From contig JAGIAA010000070.1 of NCBI GenBank assembly GCA_017745115.1, positions 1-5,879 of the forward strand: DNA of 5,879 nt, written 5' to 3'. Made by a program: the position numbers and the translations under genes. The stretch's first letter is position 1, and every line of letters begins with the position of its first letter. Below are positions 5,279 through 5,879 of this stretch, piece after piece. The notes beneath the pieces were generated by a model. The model saw only the letters and a program-made list of their open reading frames with translations. It did no database searches and was not told where the DNA came from. This stretch comes from Sphingobium sp. GTDB taxonomy: Bacteria; Pseudomonadota; Alphaproteobacteria; Sphingomonadales; Sphingomonadaceae.

Positions 5279-5879
5279 TCAGGCGGCGCGATGCGCTTTC
5301 GGGCCGACCGCTTCATCGTCGTCGATCCATTCGATCATCTTCGACAAAATGGTCGCGAACATCTCGTCCTGCTCGGAGAGCCGCGCCTCGATCCGGGACA
5401 GCCGCTTTTCAATCTGCGCCATGCGGTCACTCCCGTCGTCCGCCACGTCGCAGTTGGCGGGCACGGTGCCGCTGGCGATCGCCGCTTTCAGCTCATGCAC
5501 TTCGGAGCGGATCGATGGTTTCTGCGGGCTCGGTTCAACCGCTACAGGCTGAACGGCGGGGATGCTGAGAACGGCTTCGCGGCGTTCGACGCAAATAGCC
5601 TCCACGAGCGCCAGATCGATCACGTCGCATTGCTGCAGGGCCGCGCGCTCCAGCGCATTCTGGACCAGCGTGTTGAGCGGCCGCGGCACGCCACCGCTCT
5701 CTTCGGCAAGGCGCGCAATGGCGTCCGGCTCGAAACGAGGATTGCCGGCCCAGCCAACGATCTTGAGACGGTGCTCGATATAAGGCTGCACCTCATTGGG
5801 CAGCATGGGACCGAGATGATGCGTGGCGATGACGCGCTGGCGGAGCTGCTCCAGCTCGCGCGCGCTGGCCAAGACATCG
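5279..5879 (-). CDS. XrtA/PEP-CTERM-type secretion ATPase, C-terminal part (5' end outside window)
   Basis: The last 199 residues of an ExeA/GspA-like AAA ATPase are present; the frame is open to the window edge, and TTG 5872 is internal. The visible part begins DVLASARELEQLRQRVIATHHLGPM, the end of the ATPase core. It is followed by the small helical domain PYIEHRLKIVGWAGNPRFEPDAIARLAEESGGVPRPLNTLVQNAL, where GGVPRPLN is the sensor-2-like motif. After a Pro-rich linker (about 103-118), the tail has a short coiled-coil-like stretch (MAQIEKRLSRIEARLSEQDEMFATILSKMIEWIDDDE). This combination resembles the ATPase of sphingomonad XrtA exopolysaccharide/PEP-CTERM loci (TIGR03015-like). Walker A and B motifs lie outside the window, so a general type II secretion ATPase cannot be excluded. 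The stop is 52 bases upstream of the transporter start, consistent with one transcript. Confidence 0.75.
   Translation of the reverse strand, partial: DVLASARELEQLRQRVIATHHLGPMLPNEVQPYIEHRLKIVGWAGNPRFEPDAIARLAEESGGVPRPLNTLVQNALERAALQQCDVIDLALVEAICVERREAVLSIPAVQPVAVEPSPQKPSIRSEVHELKAAIASGTVPANCDVADDGSDRMAQIEKRLSRIEARLSEQDEMFATILSKMIEWIDDDEAVGPKAHRAA

Noticed and set aside
5227..5316. N-terminal extension of the transporter to 5316
   Set aside because: It would place 30 residues ahead of a clear signal peptide and overlap the end of the ATPase gene.
4507..5568. 353-codon open frame on the + strand
   Set aside because: It is antisense to the transporter and ATPase genes, very rich in Arg and without any recognisable domain.

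Overview
This is a GC-rich chromosomal segment that reads as an alphaproteobacterium, most likely a sphingomonad (Sphingomonadales). The evidence is the divergent recR / fmt-truA arrangement with def close by, a small secreted protein with a C-x15-C TGSRLP core, and an ATPase tail of the kind seen in XrtA/PEP-CTERM exopolysaccharide loci. The genus cannot be fixed from sequence alone. Gene content is mostly conserved housekeeping functions, and no transposase, integrase, CRISPR array, tRNA or rRNA is visible.

Left part (1-935): the 3' end of citrate synthase (gltA, + strand) runs to 300. It is followed by about 200 bp without a normal gene, packed with hairpins built on a CCCTCTCC core. A small DUF559 nuclease-like ORF (longest form 497-880) follows. 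Its nominal GTG start lies in the loop of a compound hairpin and its stop codon lies inside another copy of the same repeat.

Middle (936-2690): peptide deformylase (def, - strand) faces the DUF559 gene tail to tail. A 300-bp spacer between def and a small exported protein (+ strand, 1767-2042) holds phased T-tracts and a good match to a sigma-54 -24/-12 promoter. The exported protein ends convergently with recR (- strand, DNA repair mediator), and an 11-bp inverted repeat at 2064-2095 overlaps the recR stop.

Right part (2691-5879): fmt and truA form a + strand operon overlapping by four bases, with a TTG start for truA. Def and Fmt act at opposite ends of the N-formylmethionine cycle, Fmt adding the formyl group to initiator tRNA and Def removing it from nascent protein. 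TruA modifies the tRNA anticodon arm. truA ends convergently with an outer-membrane beta-barrel 'transporter' gene on the - strand, and a single CTAG supplies both stop codons. Upstream of that gene and in the same direction is the 3' part of a putative XrtA/PEP-CTERM-associated ATPase, cut by the window edge.

The observations most worth a second look are the palindrome-embedded DUF559 gene, the putative sigma-54 promoter of the small secreted protein, possible leaderless starts for recR and def, and the shared CTAG stop. I see no clear multi-gene novel system here.
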